Positions 34,253 to 47,529 of a stretch of 64,000 nt of DNA are shown here, piece after piece. The DNA is taken from NCBI GenBank assembly GCA_034509735.1, contig JACGWO010000005.1, forward strand, positions 39,648,479 to 39,712,478, written 5' to 3'. Within the stretch, counting starts at the first letter, position 1. Each line of letters begins with the position of its first letter. The translations under genes were made by a program, and so were the position numbers. The notes under the pieces were generated by a model, which saw nothing but the letters and a program-made list of their open reading frames with translations, was not told the DNA's origin and made no database searches. The stretch comes from Sesamum alatum (taxonomy: Eukaryota > Streptophyta > Magnoliopsida > Lamiales > Pedaliaceae).

Positions 34253-36600
34253 GGTAGTTGGTGGCTTGCGTTTCAATTTTGTATAAATTTTCATATAAAA
34301 ATGAATTGTGTTTTATGGTGCTGGTGATGCCAAATTAAATACAACTTATATTTAAATGAGATTGATAATTATATTTTTTTTTATTAATTTAGAATTGTTA
34401 GAGGTTTCATATAAAAAATATATCATTAGTGCATAAAATTACTGATTGAATTTTTTTTCTCTATATGTGCTTGTAAATATGTAAAGATTACAAATTTACG
34501 TTTTCAGTTTTCTCAGTAGTATTTCTTATTTACTGTTTTCTAGATCTAACTATGGAGGTAGCTCTCCCCGTTGTATATTCCTTTCTGATTATTTTAATAT
34601 AGAAGGGATGAGAACTCCAAAAAGCTCCCTCACGCAGGGTGGTTTAATTGAAAAAAAAAACATATTTAGTAGGAACACATATAAATAAATATATTTATAC
34701 TTTTATCACAGTTTTAAAAATTAAAAATTAAAAATAAAAATTAGGGTAAAAATAAATTGCCCTTCGAACTATCACGGTATTTATACTTTGTCGTCTAAAG
34801 TTTTTTTTTTTTTTTTTGTCAATTGCATGCTAACTGCACGGATTTTGCAAGTTACCATCTCATACCACTTCTCTTGGGTGGAATTTTTCATCGAATAATG
34901 GTCACTTGCAGGTATATTTTCCACCACAAAATCCCAAATTTGGTTCATTTTTTTAAGAATATACCATGTTCTAATAACACCACATGAAATTCAACATAAA
35001 ATCTAACAAGCCAACGGGCGATATTTTACAAAACAAGAGCGGCCGATCTTTTTGCAAGAACATCAGCTACTAACAGATCTTATCAGTTGCAATATTTTTT
35101 ATATATACCTTCTTTTGCAGAAGCTATTCTACTCACGGAAGTATCCGTAGCTTCTATAAGGCATACTGCCTCACCTAATGTAATCGCTTTTGATCTGATA
35201 TAATATATCTACTAATTTACTGTTTAAAAAAAATCCTCCAAAAAAATAATAAGAAGAAAATAAGGTGCGGTGTTTACTTTTACCGTTTGGTGGAAACCGG
35301 CAAGTGGAAATTCTACCAAGACCAACTTTGTAGCTTACGCTATAAAAATTAATTATTTTATATATTACAAATAATTATAATTTAAATTTATGGTGAGTTA
35401 ATATTATTTATTACATTCAAATAAAATTAATATAAAATATCTAAATTTTAATTAGCATTGTTTAATCCTTTTCATGGTTTCAACTATACTCAACATTTTA
35501 TATAGGTTTTAGTTTGATTAATATTTTGATTTGACTTGAAAAACAACGACTAATGGTCGTTGTGTCATGATAGTTAATTAGTATTGTCATAATTATTTAC
35601 TTTGAATATGATAATTAATTATGATTAGCCGTTTCACGTTCAAGTACAACTTTTGTTGCTCTTGCATTTATACTTGCAACTTTAAATACTTTTTCTCTCT
35701 ACAATTTATCTGATTTTAGCACCGAATGACCTATTCCTGAAGCATTCCCGATGTGATGTTCTGTTTTGTAGGCCTTGATCCAAAAATATTTGAGTTGTGC
35801 ATTACATATTAGAGACACCATATCCCAAATTTCACTCTAAACACATATTCTATCCCGAAAAATTCAAAAACGAAAAAATTCAAGTGGGTTAAAGCATCAC
35901 CACATAGTTACAGGACAAAAATTTCAAACTTTTATTACTAAGATTGATGGATATATAAAACAAAACACCGATATATATAAATAAATAAATAAAAGGAATT
36001 AGTGGATGTGATCGGCCATATCAGAGTCATATCTTTGTTTTCGTGGGCACAAGTCTTAGTCCCTGATCAATGATTTATTGTTTGAGCAACGAGATTGAGA
36101 TCTCACGATTAAAAGGTTGCGAGTTTGAGTTCAGTGAACGTAGATATTTAGTTTATTTATAGTAGTATGTTGTTTTTTTTATTTACTTTGAATAATTTAG
36201 TTAATTTAGAATCATTGAGGTATGTATATTGAATATTATAATAATTATATGTTGATTAAATTTAGAAATATGTACATATTTTCAGAACAAATGTCATTTG
36301 CAAGGTGCATGTGTTTGTTGCATGGCACAACATGTTAGTCGTTTAGCAAACCTTTTTCCTGTCTGTACAAACTGTATGTATACCCACCACCTCCCAATTT
36401 GCATTCGTTCATGACCCGAAAAATTCCTTTTTTTTTTTTTTTCTTTTTCATTTCATTTAATTGATTAAATCAATTTTCACATTTTTAATTTGAAGATTAT
36501 CATGATCCCGAAACATGCAATACCTGTTAAATGGTTTGCTAAACGACTAAACTTGTGTGGGTATTTTTTGTCCGGTATTGATGGGGGTTATTTGGAATAA
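34253..36600. other. AT-rich intergenic DNA
   Basis: No gene. 36070-36130 includes 'aaggttgcgagtttgagttc', which resembles the internal B box of tRNA-derived SINEs; similar wording occurs near 51570. 35030-35220 has a more complex composition, possibly an old retroelement scrap, but no frame is readable. Confidence 0.3.
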
Positions 36601-36629
36601 TTATTGAAATGCCCTCCAAAAGGCAAGAA

Positions 36630-37090
36630 ATTACACTAATCGTCCCAGGGATTCGCGTATTTATAAGTCGGGTTGGGGAAGTTCGACCCGGCCTGCTCCA
36701 GCAACCCGATGACATAAACCATGTAAGGACCGTCGATCGTCTGACAAAAGGTCTCCAAGATCACGCCACGTGGACCAGACGACGTTGTACAAATGACCCT
36801 ATAAATACCCGACACCCTCATTTAGTATAGATTAAGTGCATTTATTATAGATTTATCTATTCTTCATCGCATACCTCTATCTCGAGCTCATACTGATTTA
36901 ATCGTTGAAAGATCTTAGTTGGGGACCATCCTAACTAGCCTTACGTTTACTCTCTTCTCAGGAATTTCTTTGTTTGGGACAACCTACCATTTTGAGGGCC
37001 TCGAAGACCAAGACGACTACCTAAGGAGACCTTTATGATTTAGTTGGAGGTTGCATAGTTTTGACTCGAATTAGGTACAAATTGATTTAC
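36630..37090. mobile_element. Solo-LTR-like fragment
   Basis: A G+C-richer block in AT-rich DNA with a TATA-like tataaatacccgacaccc at 36800 followed by transcribed-looking sequence and 'ggggaccatcc'. This arrangement, and similar wording near 2660 and 39300, fits the LTR of a Ty3-type retrotransposon. No internal coding sequence remains. The frames at 36609-36830 on both strands are shadows. Confidence 0.35.
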
Positions 37091-37982
37091 AGGATTAAAA
37101 TTATAATTTAATTGGGCATGTGCAAGACAAATGTAATTTTCTGGCCATATTGGCCAAAAAAGCCTAAAATTGCCAAAATTCAAAAATTTCGGGACTAAAT
37201 TGCGAAAATCAATTCGTACAGGATAAAAAATGATACTTTCCTAAGTTTTTCCATTTTAAAAATACATCGATATCAACCAACATACTATCATTACAACATT
37301 CAATACACAATACATCAATATTTTCAAATCAACCAACAAATTCAAAATAAACAAAGAATTAACTCGTATAGGACCAAAAATACCAACCCTAATTTATATA
37401 ACTAAAATTGCATTTTTATCATTATAGTACAAAAATAATTTTTTGGTGATCTTGAATGCATAAAATTATTCATTAACAATATATTTTTAAATTAAGTGTT
37501 TTCATGGCATTAATTACATGTCGCAATTATGAGATTGTATCACTAGATGAAACATGTGTTTTCACTATAGTTAATTATTAATAGTAAAATTCATATTATA
37601 TTAATACGATATGATACTAAGTACTTATATTATGCTGACATGATTTGATTTATAATTTTATAATATTTATTTATTTTATTATACATAGAAAAAAGAAAAA
37701 GAAAAATTGACTGCGCATGATTTGTGGTACCCTTACATCAATGTCAGAGACAGTTCCATGATTTTTCTTGGACTTATTGATCACTATCGTCCAATTTGAG
37801 ACCTTTCTGAGATATATTGGGGAAAAACGAGTTATGGTTTTCCAATTAAATAATTGGATGGATGAGAATGACTTTCATATAATCAATTTGAGAAGCTCAT
37901 ATTTTATTTTTCTAAGTATTAGTTATTTATCTAAAGGGTAAATTATATTGCGCTATATTGAGATTTCGTACAATTATAAATA

Positions 37983-38238
37983 GGATAAATTACATTAACA
38001 CATCTGAAATTAGTCTAAAATATACAAATTAACACTTACTATTTTTGCAAAATTACAGTTGTATCTCCTGAGAAGTGTTAGTGTAATATTTTTCATGAGG
38101 TGTTTGTGTAAGTTTTGCATTTAAATATGTGTATAGTTGTAATTATAATTATAAACTCAGGGGTAGTATTTGTAATGTAGAGAGTATTTGTGTATTTGAC
38201 CTAACTTCAGATAGTGTTAATGTAATTTACCCTTATAA
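37983..38238. mobile_element. MITE, 'ggataaattaca' family
   Basis: The left end ggataaattacattaacac is mirrored by the right end (reversed: gggtaaattacattaacact). The interior has matching inverted phrases about 'tgtgtaag' and 'aaattacag'. Related copies are at 45291, 47530 and 52330. 38239-39250, between this element and the next LTR-like piece, is AT-rich with no gene. Confidence 0.6.
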
Positions 38239-39259
38239 ATAATGAGTTTGAAAAATTATCAATACTTAATTATATTTGACATAATTATGTAATTGTTAGA
38301 CCGATAAGGTGGCAATGTTAACTTTACCCTAAGTTTCTTTTTCAAACATTAAAAAAATCTGATGTTGTATAGTGTCCCATTTTATTTTTTATTTTTTTTG
38401 AAAGGGTCCCATTTATCCTTCTGTATTTGTGCTTGTATATTTTAAAAATGACAACTTAGACCATTTATTTTAAAAGTGTGTAAAATTATGATTTAGGATT
38501 TAAAAGAGCATTTTAAGTCGTTCGATACAAAATTTTGACGCAATCCTAATGGAAACGGAAAAAGTCCATTGTTAGACAGACGTTAGTTTTAGGGGAGTTC
38601 GATGTTATTTATTTTTTTTATCTATATTTATAGATAAGAATTTGGCTGAATCTATTTTATCATTAATTGATAAAAAAACAAAGTTAAAAAAAATAAAAAA
38701 AGTGATAAATTAAACCATACAATACGTCAATCATTTAAATAATAAAACAACAAAAATGATAGAAAGATAGTAAATAATAAAATACGGAGTAAGTAGACGA
38801 GCACCTATATACGAAGTATTCAAACTATTTTTTTTTTCTTTAAATTGCTTAGTAGGATTTTCATTTTTCAAATTAATTACACTTCTTCTTTCCCAATAAA
38901 GTGGATTGAATTTTTTATTTCAAACTCTTTTGTTTGAAAAACTTATTTTTTTGTCTAAGTGTAATTGCAAGGTAGACATGTGACCAATTTGCTTATTTTC
39001 TCAAGTGATATAAATGAACTTGTGGATGGCGGTGTTATAGATATATTACATCTACGGCTAAAAGGACAAAAGCACCCTCTCCAATAAAGGCAAAATACTA
39101 ACTTAGGACAAAGGTCTGAATCTTTCTTGCTCGGGTCGGGTATACCTGACACCTGAGTCATTGATTGTCTGACACTTCATTGCTCAGATCACACCGTGTG
39201 GTCCAAATAAGTATACCTAATGATCATGCCATTGGTATTTCATTTATTATTTTTTCTCA

Positions 39260-39540
39260 AGAATTAAATATTTTTCCTCCCTACCTTCGACTGACTTAAA
39301 TATTAGAGGGTCTTTGCTAAGAACCACCCAACAAACCTAATGATATGTTTCTTCTCAGTTTCCCAAATATCTGATTTAGATTACCCTCCAATCGACCTTG
39401 ATCTCTGACACGGATCACGCGACTTTGTCCTCCAATCAACCTGATCTCTGACATGGATCACGTGATTTTGTCTTCTAATCGGCCTTGATCTCTGACACGA
39501 ATCACACGACTTTGTATAAAGTAGTGATGAAGTGAAATAA
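39260..39540. mobile_element. LTR-like fragment with three 44-bp tandem repeats
   Basis: 39384-39427, 39428-39470 and 39471-39514 are three head-to-tail copies, each running from 'cctccaatc' through 'gatctctgaca' and 'gatcac' to 'actttg'. They lie in a G+C-richer block whose start ('gactgacttaaatattagag') recalls LTRs of the kind suspected at 36630. Non-coding. Confidence 0.6.
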
Positions 39541-39668
39541 AAACGCTATATTTATTATTTGTTGAAAGGTTGTCGCTTCATGATGTTACGCGAGGAATCG
39601 AGTGATTAATGATGATGTATGCATTTTTTATTTTATTTTTTTGCGTTTTTTTTTTTGCTTGTGTTATG

Positions 39669-41898
39669 CTGGAGTAAGGTGTAATTCCCACACCTCTCTT
39701 GAAACAAAATCGTTACAATCAAAAGAACTAGAACAACTGCCGTCGCGCTTTCCTGCATCTGAGCTCTATTGCCGGCGACCATGGCGGAACAGGTAAACCC
39801 TTATCACACTCTGTTTTTTTCTTCTATACATATATATAATTTGTACGTGTGTATATATATATATGACGTTTCTATTTAATGTCTTTCTGCATTTTTTTTT
39901 CTGTATTTTTTTTTTTTTGCTATGATTATGCTAGAGTAAGGTGCGATTCCCACACCTCTCTTGAAACAAAATCGTTGCAATCAAAAGAACTAGAACAACT
40001 GTCGCCACTTTCCTGCATCTGAGCTCTATTGCCGGCGACCATGGCGGAACTGGTAAACCCTTATCATACTTTGTTTTTTTCTTTGATACATATATATAAT
40101 TTGTGCGTGTGTATATATATGTGATGTTTCTATTTAGTGCCTTTCTGTATTTTTTTTTCTGCATTTTTTTTTTTATTTTTTTTTGCTGGAGTTATGCTGA
40201 AGTAAGGTGCGATTCTCCACACCTCTCTTGAAACGAAATCGTTACAATCAAAAGAACTAGAACAATTGCCACACTTTCCTGCATCTGAGCTCTATTGCTA
40301 GCGACCATGGCGGAACAGGTAAACCCTTATCAGACTCTGCTTTTTTCTTCGATACATATATATAATTTGTGCGTGTGTATATATATGTGATGTTTCTATT
40401 TAGTGCCTTTCTGTATTTTTTTTTTCTGCGTTTTTTTTTTGTTGTTGGAGTTATGCTGGAGTAAGGTGCAATTCCCACACCTCTCTTGAAATGAAATCGT
40501 TATAATCAAAAGAACTAGAACAACTGTCGCACTTTCCTGCATCTGAGCTCTATTGCCGGCGACCATAGCGGAACAGGTAAACCCTTATCACACTCTGCTT
40601 TTTTTTTTCAATAAATATATATAATTTGTGTGTGTGTATATATATGTGATGTTTCTATTTAGTGCCTTTCTGCGTTTTTTATTTGCGTTTATTTTTTTTG
40701 CTGGAGTTATGTTGGAGTAAGGTGTGATTCCCACATCGCTCTTGAAACAAATCGTTACAATCAAAAGAATTAGAAGAACTGCCGCCACTTTCCTGCATCT
40801 GAGCTCTATTGCCGGCGACCATGGCGGAAAAGGTAAACCCTTATCACACTCTGTTTTTTTTCTTCGATACACATATATAATTTGTGCGTGTGTATATATA
40901 TGTGATGTTTCTATTTAGTGTCTTTCTGTGTTTTTTTTTTCTGCATTTTTTTTGCTGGAGTTATGTTGGAGTAAGGTGCGATTCCCACTCCTCTCTTGAA
41001 ACAAAATCGTGACAAATAAAAGAACTAGAACAATTGCCGCCACTTTCCTGGATCTGACCTCTATTGCCGGCGACCATGGCGGAACAGGTAAACCCTTATC
41101 TTATTCTGCTTTTTCCTTTGATACATATATATAATTTGTGTGTGTGTATATACATGTGTGTGTGATGTTTCTATTTAGTGTCTTTCTGCATTTTTTTTTT
41201 TTTTTTGCTGGAGTTATGCTGGAGTAAGGTGCGATTCCTACACCTATCTTGAAACAAAATCTTTGCAATCAAAAGAACTAGAACAAATGCCGCCACTTTC
41301 CTGCATCTGAGCTTTATTGCCGGTGACCATGGTGGAACAGGTAAACCCTTATCTCACTCTGCTTTTTTCTTCGATACATATATATAATTTGTGCGTGTGT
41401 ATATATATGTGACGTTTCTATTTAATGCCTTTCTGCGGTTTTTTTTTTTCTGCATTTTTTTTGGTTGGGATTATGCTGGAGTAAGGTGCGATTCCCACAC
41501 CTCTCTTGAAACAAAATCGTTGCAATCAAAAGAACTAGAACAACTGTCGCCACTTTCTTGCATCTGAGCTCTATTGCCGGTACCATGGCGGAATTGGTAA
41601 ACCCTTATCATACTCTGTTTTTTTCTTCGATACATATATATAATTTGTGCGTGTGTATATATATGTGATGTTTCTATTAGTGCCTTTCTGCGTTTTTCTT
41701 TTCTGCTTTTTTTTTTTTTTTTTTTGCTGGAGATATGCTGGAGTAAGGTGCAATTCCCACACCTCTCTTGAAATAAAATCATTACAATCAAAAGAACTAG
41801 AACACCTGCCGCCACTTTCCTGCATCTGAGCTCTATTGCCGACGACCATGGCGGAACAGACGACCATGGCGGAACAGACGACCATGCCGGAACAGACG
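39669..41898 (+). repeat. Nine-copy tandem array of a ~258-bp exon-like unit
   Basis: Units start at about 39669, 39931, 40197, 40456, 40712, 40966, 41219, 41476 and 41738. Each has a T-rich tract ending in ctggag, then ~110 bases including 'cacctctcttgaaac' and 'ttcctgcatctgagct', then accATGGCGGAACAG followed by gtaaaccc, then a (TA)(TG) stretch. The ATG or its equivalent is at 39781, 40041, 40307, 40565 (ATA), 40821, 41076, 41329, 41585 and 41848. So every unit has the layout polypyrimidine-AG, leader, start codon, four codons (MAEQ), GT donor. In the last unit the donor is replaced by a 3-fold 18-bp repeat, giving a 28-codon frame (MAEQTTMAEQTTMPEQTQLT...). Reverse-strand frames across the array are by-products of the repetition. 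Confidence 0.9.
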
Positions 41899-42431
41899 CA
41901 ACTAACGTGTCTTAACCTTATTAGTTACAACTAAGATGACCTTTCAGGTGTCTTCATTATAGCATATATATAGGTTTTTATCCTTTGCCTTCTTTCATTT
42001 TCTCCCCTTTTTTATATTAAAATAAAATTATGTGACTTTAGCTACAATCATCATCACTAGTTAAGACAAAATATGATATTTACAGCCCTCGATTGACAGA
42101 AAATTCAAATACACTTTGGTTTCTTCCTTTTTTTTTTTTTTTGTCTTTCCAACTAACTTACTCAAAAGTCAAATCTTCTAATTTTACGCTATCCTTTTAT
42201 ATTGTTAAATTATATGAATTTTGTTTGAAAATTAGATGTAATGTTTTCAATTATAGAATAACTGATATGCATTTTTTCACTAAAAGACGTGCGTAATGAT
42301 TGTTAATTCATAACTTTATGAGTAGGTTGTTTTTCCAAATACTTCAACTCTATTTTTTTTTTTTTTTTTTTACTTTTCACTTCTATTTTTAGATACTCCA
42401 ACTTCTATAATTAGCCGGAGCAAGTTATGAT

Positions 42432-42690
42432 TAATGGGATAATTACATGTACAGTCCCTGACCTACAATTTATTTGTACATCAACCAGATGTCAACATCA
42501 TTCACATAAATTAATTTTTTTTTTTTTTTTGAAAATTAGACACACCCCATAAACATTAACAATATTGCACAAAACGATCCCTACTTTTTGCTGTCAAGGG
42601 TAATTTTGTAATTATATAAAAATACGAGTGATTTGTATAAATAGATCATGAATAGGAGTATAAGCGTAATTATTGCTATAATTAATGATA
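42432..42690. mobile_element. MITE, 'ggataattacat' family, copy 1
   Basis: The left end gggataattacatgtacag and an inverted right end near 42680 share the phrases 'gagtgatttgtataaatag' (right) and its complement-like wording on the left. It is closely similar to the next element, 290 bases on. 41899-42431 between the tandem array and this element is AT-rich without a gene. Confidence 0.5.
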
Positions 42691-42982
42691 TGAAACTTTT
42701 TGAGCGATCCCTTGTGAATTAAGTTTTAAGTCCTTTCTAAACAATTAATTACTATTAAAAGGACAGGAATCATTAGTTATCCATTGACAATTCTAACTAG
42801 ACACCAACCATCTTTCATCATTATTCTAAAAGAAAATATATAGATAATAATATTCAAAACGAGAACTAATGAATTTGAAATTTTACCGTCGCATTTGTTG
42901 AGATGGGTTTAACTTTTTCGCTCCCCATCCCTCCAAACAAAATTAGATTTATTTTCAATATGAGATAATGACATATACAACA

Positions 42983-43266
42983 GGGATAATTACATCTATA
43001 TCCCTTGATCTATGTTCTATTTGCACAAATCATTCATATCATTTACAAAATTACCAATACACCTACCAAAAAAGTTAATACCATTTACACAAATCACTCA
43101 CATTTTTAGAAAAATTACACATACAACCCCAAGAAACATCAACATCATTACGCAAAAATACCCTTGCTTTTTGGTTGTCATAGGTGGGTTATATAATTAC
43201 GCAAAAGACACGAGTGATTTGTATAAATAGATCATAGATCAAGGAGAGCAAATGCAATTATCCCTA
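42983..43266. mobile_element. MITE, 'ggataattacat' family, copy 2
   Basis: It begins agggataattacatctatat and ends with the inverted gcaattatcccta. The phrase 'gagtgatttgtataaatagatcat' near its right end is shared with copy 1. A more distant copy is at 46676-46917 and a right-hand remnant at 61905-62022. Confidence 0.65.
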
Positions 43267-43790
43267 TACAATAAAGAGAGAATTACATTGCCTCCCTTGA
43301 GGTTTGGTGTGTCATATGTAGACCCCATGTGGTTTGATAATTTACATCTAATACCTGGTTTTTGTTTCCATCTAACAAATAGATTATTTCAGTTAGCTAA
43401 AATTCACCAAATTTACTTATATTATCAAAAAAATAAATAAATAATTGTACTTACCCCTGATTGACTCTACTGATTTATTGTAGGTCAAATTATTTTTTTT
43501 GATTAAACTACCCTTATATATCCTCACACACTAATGCATGTAGGAGGTATATTTTCACCCTTATAAGGATAGTTTGATCAGAAAAATATTTGTTAGACCT
43601 GCAATAAGTCAACGGGGGTAACTATGGATTTTCATTCAATACTTTTATTAATATTAATAAATTCGGTAAATTTTGACGATCGGATAAATCTATTTGTTAG
43701 ACTGAAACAAATATCGGTAATACTAAATATAATTTTTAAAATCATAAGAAATTTATATGTAATTATTAAAATGAAAAGTCGTCGAACCTA
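43267..43790. mobile_element. Foldback MITE, second copy
   Basis: Similar along its whole length to the foldback element at 29571-30066 ('gaggtttg', 'aaaattcaccaaattta', 'gtaggtcaaatta', 'aaactacccttatatatcct', then the mirrored half). It abuts the previous MITE with almost no gap. Confidence 0.65.
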
Positions 43791-45290
43791 TAAATAAAGG
43801 GGTCACATATTAATTGCGATCGAGAAAAAATTGTACCTTGGAAAAAATTTAATTGTGATAAATTATGAGATGCGACGCAACATTAAATTGAATTGATATG
43901 ACAACAACCTTAATGCTCGTCATATAAACGTGGTAATAAATGTGTAATAAAATCAAGAGTAGTTAGATAGTAGGCTTAAATAAAAAAGACGATAATCAAC
44001 ATAACCACTACCTAACTTTTTGAATTTAATTGCATCAACTCTTGAAATTAAATTACGTTCCATTAATAACAAAGTAATCAATTGGATCTAGATACAACTA
44101 TACATAAATAGGCAGTTCCACGTTCGATAGAGTTAAAATTATTTTAATTTTTTTTATAATGAATTTCGATTTTCGACAATTAATATACCAATTATCAATA
44201 TTTGATCTGGGTCAGAGGTTAAGGTCACTACAAAGTAGTTCGATTGTGTATTTGGGACCCTAAGAAGAATAGGAGATCGTGAGGTTTACTTGATAGTTTC
44301 CAGCAAAGATCTTCTGATAATTAAGTCAAATTACGAGGTAGAAGGAAGTATTTAATGTTGGTGTAAAAATAATAAACATCGTACCATTAAATGAAATGGT
44401 TGTGTGTATTTATATGGTCAGATGTGTCCACTTGCCTGGTTCACGCGATGTAATCCTAGTTTATCAGTACGGTTCTCAAGTCGGGTCTCCGAATAGGATC
44501 GAATCGGGTCTATTCGGAGACCCGACCCAAATGAAAGTGCGAATATCCAGTTAAAATAGGAATTTTGTCCTTATAGAGGGGATATTTTAGTTTTTTCCAC
44601 TCTTAATCTAGTATATCCCCATTAAATATCAAATATATATGATTAACCAACGATTACTACTAAAAATAAACTAATATAACAAATATTTACAACTAACAAA
44701 CAACCACTATTAAAGTAGACTGACACATCAAATATTTATAACTAACAAACTATTAGTATTAAAGTAGATAAAAAAAAATTGTGTGATTATCTTAGTAATT
44801 TTTCTTAAAATAAAAATGAAGAACTTATCTTAGTAATTATTCTTAAAATCCTTTCATCAAGCTAATTTCTTCAAAAATATTTTAAAAGACTTTTAAATTT
44901 ATTTATAATTTGTTTATGACCGAGCTCGACTAGGCTTGAATTTGAGCTCGAGCTCAAGTTTGAGTATTATAATTTGTTTGTTGTTTTTAGTTCTATTGAT
45001 GCATTAATTGAATTAGTGTATTATTTAATTTATTGAGATATTAATATAATAAAAAAATAACTCAAACCATTACATATCGAAACTATCGAATTTGATTCCA
45101 ACTTAATTTATTTGCATTCTTCATTAAAATTATTTATAATTAGCATTATATATATAGTTAAAATAAAATTAAAATTAAAAGAAAAGGAAATGTGAGAAAG
45201 GTCTCCCACTTGCTTTTGTCTCTTGCGCATTATTGAAGAGTAGCACGAAAATTGTGTGTGTGTTTAACGGTGGGGTCTTCTTAAATTAAA
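43791..45290. other. AT-rich intergenic DNA
   Basis: No gene. 44440-44560 is G+C-richer ('gggtctccgaataggatcgaa' followed by an inverted 'tcggagacccga'), giving a short inverted repeat. 44600-44760 has two similar copies of 'aaatatttataactaacaaac'. Confidence 0.35.
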
Positions 45291-45556
45291 GGGTAAATTA
45301 TAGGGATATCCCTTGAGGTTGGATTAAAATACACAAATATCCTCTTATTTTTTATTAAATTATAATTACACCCCATGAGGTTATAGTTGTATTACAACTA
45401 CATCATTTATTCAAAGGTAAAACTTATACTAATACACCCTGAAAAATATTACATTAACACCCCTTAGGGGGTGTAGCTATAATTTTATAAAAGACAAAAA
45501 ATATTTGTGTAATTAGACCTAACATCAGGAGATGTCAATAAAATTTATCCTAAATT
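45291..45556. mobile_element. MITE, 'ggataaattaca' family
   Basis: The left end agggtaaattatagggatat and the right end (reversed: aggataaattttattgacat) are imperfect inverted repeats. 'accccatgaggtt' and 'aatacaccctg' words mark the family. Non-coding. 45557-46310 after it has no gene; 45775-46190 shows inverted 'aacttttcacttctattttt' wording, probably a decayed hAT-type MITE. Confidence 0.55.
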
Positions 45557-46310
45557 AAATGAGGGGGGAGACGAAGTGGTATTTGCGACTGTTTAAAATA
45601 AGAGTTTATCAATTTATTATTGAACATAAAATAAAAAGAGTACTTTTGTTTGCAACTTTTATGCTTGAATTGCTTAAAGTAAGATAATTCAAGTAAAAAA
45701 TTATATATATGCAGTTCCCTATCAGTTTCTGCATCTTATTAACTAATCGTAGATCTTAAGTTGTTTTTCTAAATGATATAACTTAGAAAAATTAAAAATT
45801 TATAACTTTTCACTTCTATTTTCAAAAGCTCCAAACTTTTATTGCTAAGTTACAACTTCTTTTTTTAAAACTAAAAGGGTATTTGCAATAGCTTCTACTT
45901 TTATAGTAAGAATAAGTTGTAGATATAATTGTAAGTTAAACAGTAGTAAGTATTGTGAGTGTTTAAAAATAAAAGTGAAAAGTGAAAAAAAAATTAAAGT
46001 TGGCGTGTTTGAAAAAACAACTGAATATTTATAGTTTTATCAATAAATTGCAGGAGGTTGGTAGGGAGCTAGCTACATAAATAGTTCAAAAACAGAAGTT
46101 ATAAAACAAAAAAACTCTTTTAAGTATTTTCAACAATAAATTCTTAAGTTTTGATCTTAAGCATTTGCAAACACTCCCTTATTCTCAGCACAAAAGTAGA
46201 AGCTATTGTCAACATCTATTTAAGTTGTCAAAAAAATTGTGGATATGTTTATTAACATTTTATTCAATTTATATTATATAATTAAATCATATAACAACAA
46301 CAACAACAAC

Positions 46311-46628
46311 CACTACAAAAAATATAACATTTAATCATGGGTAATTGCAATTGTTAATACTAAATAATTGTAGCGAATAGTCATTGACAACGGCCACGCA
46401 ACGGTTGTCAGCCATGATTTTTGCGAGGGTGGCTAAAACATTTGCCATGACTAAAAGCCATGGCAAATGTTTTTACCACAGCTAAAATCCGTGGCAAATA
46501 AGTTTTTTATGGTGGAAAAACTAGTTTTTGCATCGGTTTTTATTTAACTGTAGTTAATAATAGTTATTTACCATAATTTTTAGCCATGGTCATTAAAAAT
46601 ATAACTAATATTAAATTTTTTTCTAATG
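46311..46628. mobile_element. CACTA-like MITE inside an (AAC)n microsatellite
   Basis: It starts CACTACAAAAAATATAAC and ends in the inverted form (reversed: CATTAGAAAAAAATTTAA). Subterminal 'gccatggcaaa' words occur in both orientations, typical of CACTA elements. The trinucleotide aac flanks both ends (46308-46310 and 46629-46631), matching the 3-bp duplication of the superfamily. The microsatellite (aac)n is split around it. 318 bp, non-coding. Confidence 0.7.
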
Positions 46629-46675
46629 AACAACAACAACAACAACAATAATAATAATAATGATAATAATAATAA

Positions 46676-46917
46676 GGCATAATTACATTCCCGTCCCTGA
46701 TTTATGAGCTATTTATACAAACCACATGTGTCTTTTGCGTAATCACAGTAACCACACCTAACATCCAAGAAGCAAGTACAGTTCGTGTAATTTTGTTAAC
46801 ATTTATGAGGTTATATATATAATTTTAACGTTTCTAGTGAGTGTATATGTAATCTAAAAGGTGAGGGTGATTCATGTAAATAGACCGTAAGTTAAGGAGT
46901 AAATAAATTATTCCTAA
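46676..46917. mobile_element. MITE, 'ggataattacat' family, copy 3
   Basis: The left end ataattacattcccgtccct and the inverted right end 'aagttaaggagtaaataaatt' match the family seen at 42432 and 42983, including 'gggtgattcatgtaaatag'. It is more diverged. Confidence 0.5.
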
Positions 46918-47291
46918 TAATAATGTAAGAGTTGTCACACTGATTCATTTGAACACATTTTTCTAAAATTTGAATTTTCCACATTCACTTTTTATCAATA
47001 ATTTTAATTTATAATTTGTCATAAATGAATTCGTCTCGACTCGACCCAACCCGATAAAAAAAGCTCAACCACGAGCCTCAAAATTTAAAGTTATATCTAA
47101 GTTTGACTCGAGCTTGACTCATTAATTTATAATAAAACCACAAATTAAAATCATTGAAGGGGGAGATGAAAAGACAAAGATGTTTCATCTGCATTTGTCG
47201 GTAGCGCATAAGTGAGAGCAGCACGAAATATGTGTGGATTTTAAATTGTGGGGTCGTCTTAAATTAAGAATACACAACCAAAAATATAGAA

Positions 47292-47325
47292 AGTGTGAGT
47301 GTGAGTGTGAGTGTGAGTGTGATTG
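47292..47325. repeat. (GTGTGA)n hexamer repeat
   Basis: About five units of gtgtga. Reading frames through it give Thr-Leu repeats and are not genes. Confidence 0.85.
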
Positions 47326-47529
47326 TGGACCGAGAATGAATTCGTGGATACGATGAGCTTTCCGATCTCTGCAAAGTTACCATCAAACAGCTAGGTACCC
47401 GTACTAGGTAATAAAACCAACCAGCAATCTTACAAAAAACCATCACTTTGGTGCTATGCACACAACATGTTTGATGAAATGACTCAATGACGTGGGGACT
47501 ACCCTTGAATATTGTAAAATAGTTTTAAG

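Noticed and set aside
39931..41885. Long reverse-strand frames repeated across 39.9-41.9 kb
   Set aside because: They recur only because the DNA unit recurs; they are Lys/Ile/Tyr-rich from the T-tracts and microsatellites and show no domain.
39669..41898. CRISPR-like array
   Set aside because: Units are ~258 bp with no unique spacers and the genome is a plant nuclear one; this is a tandem duplication.
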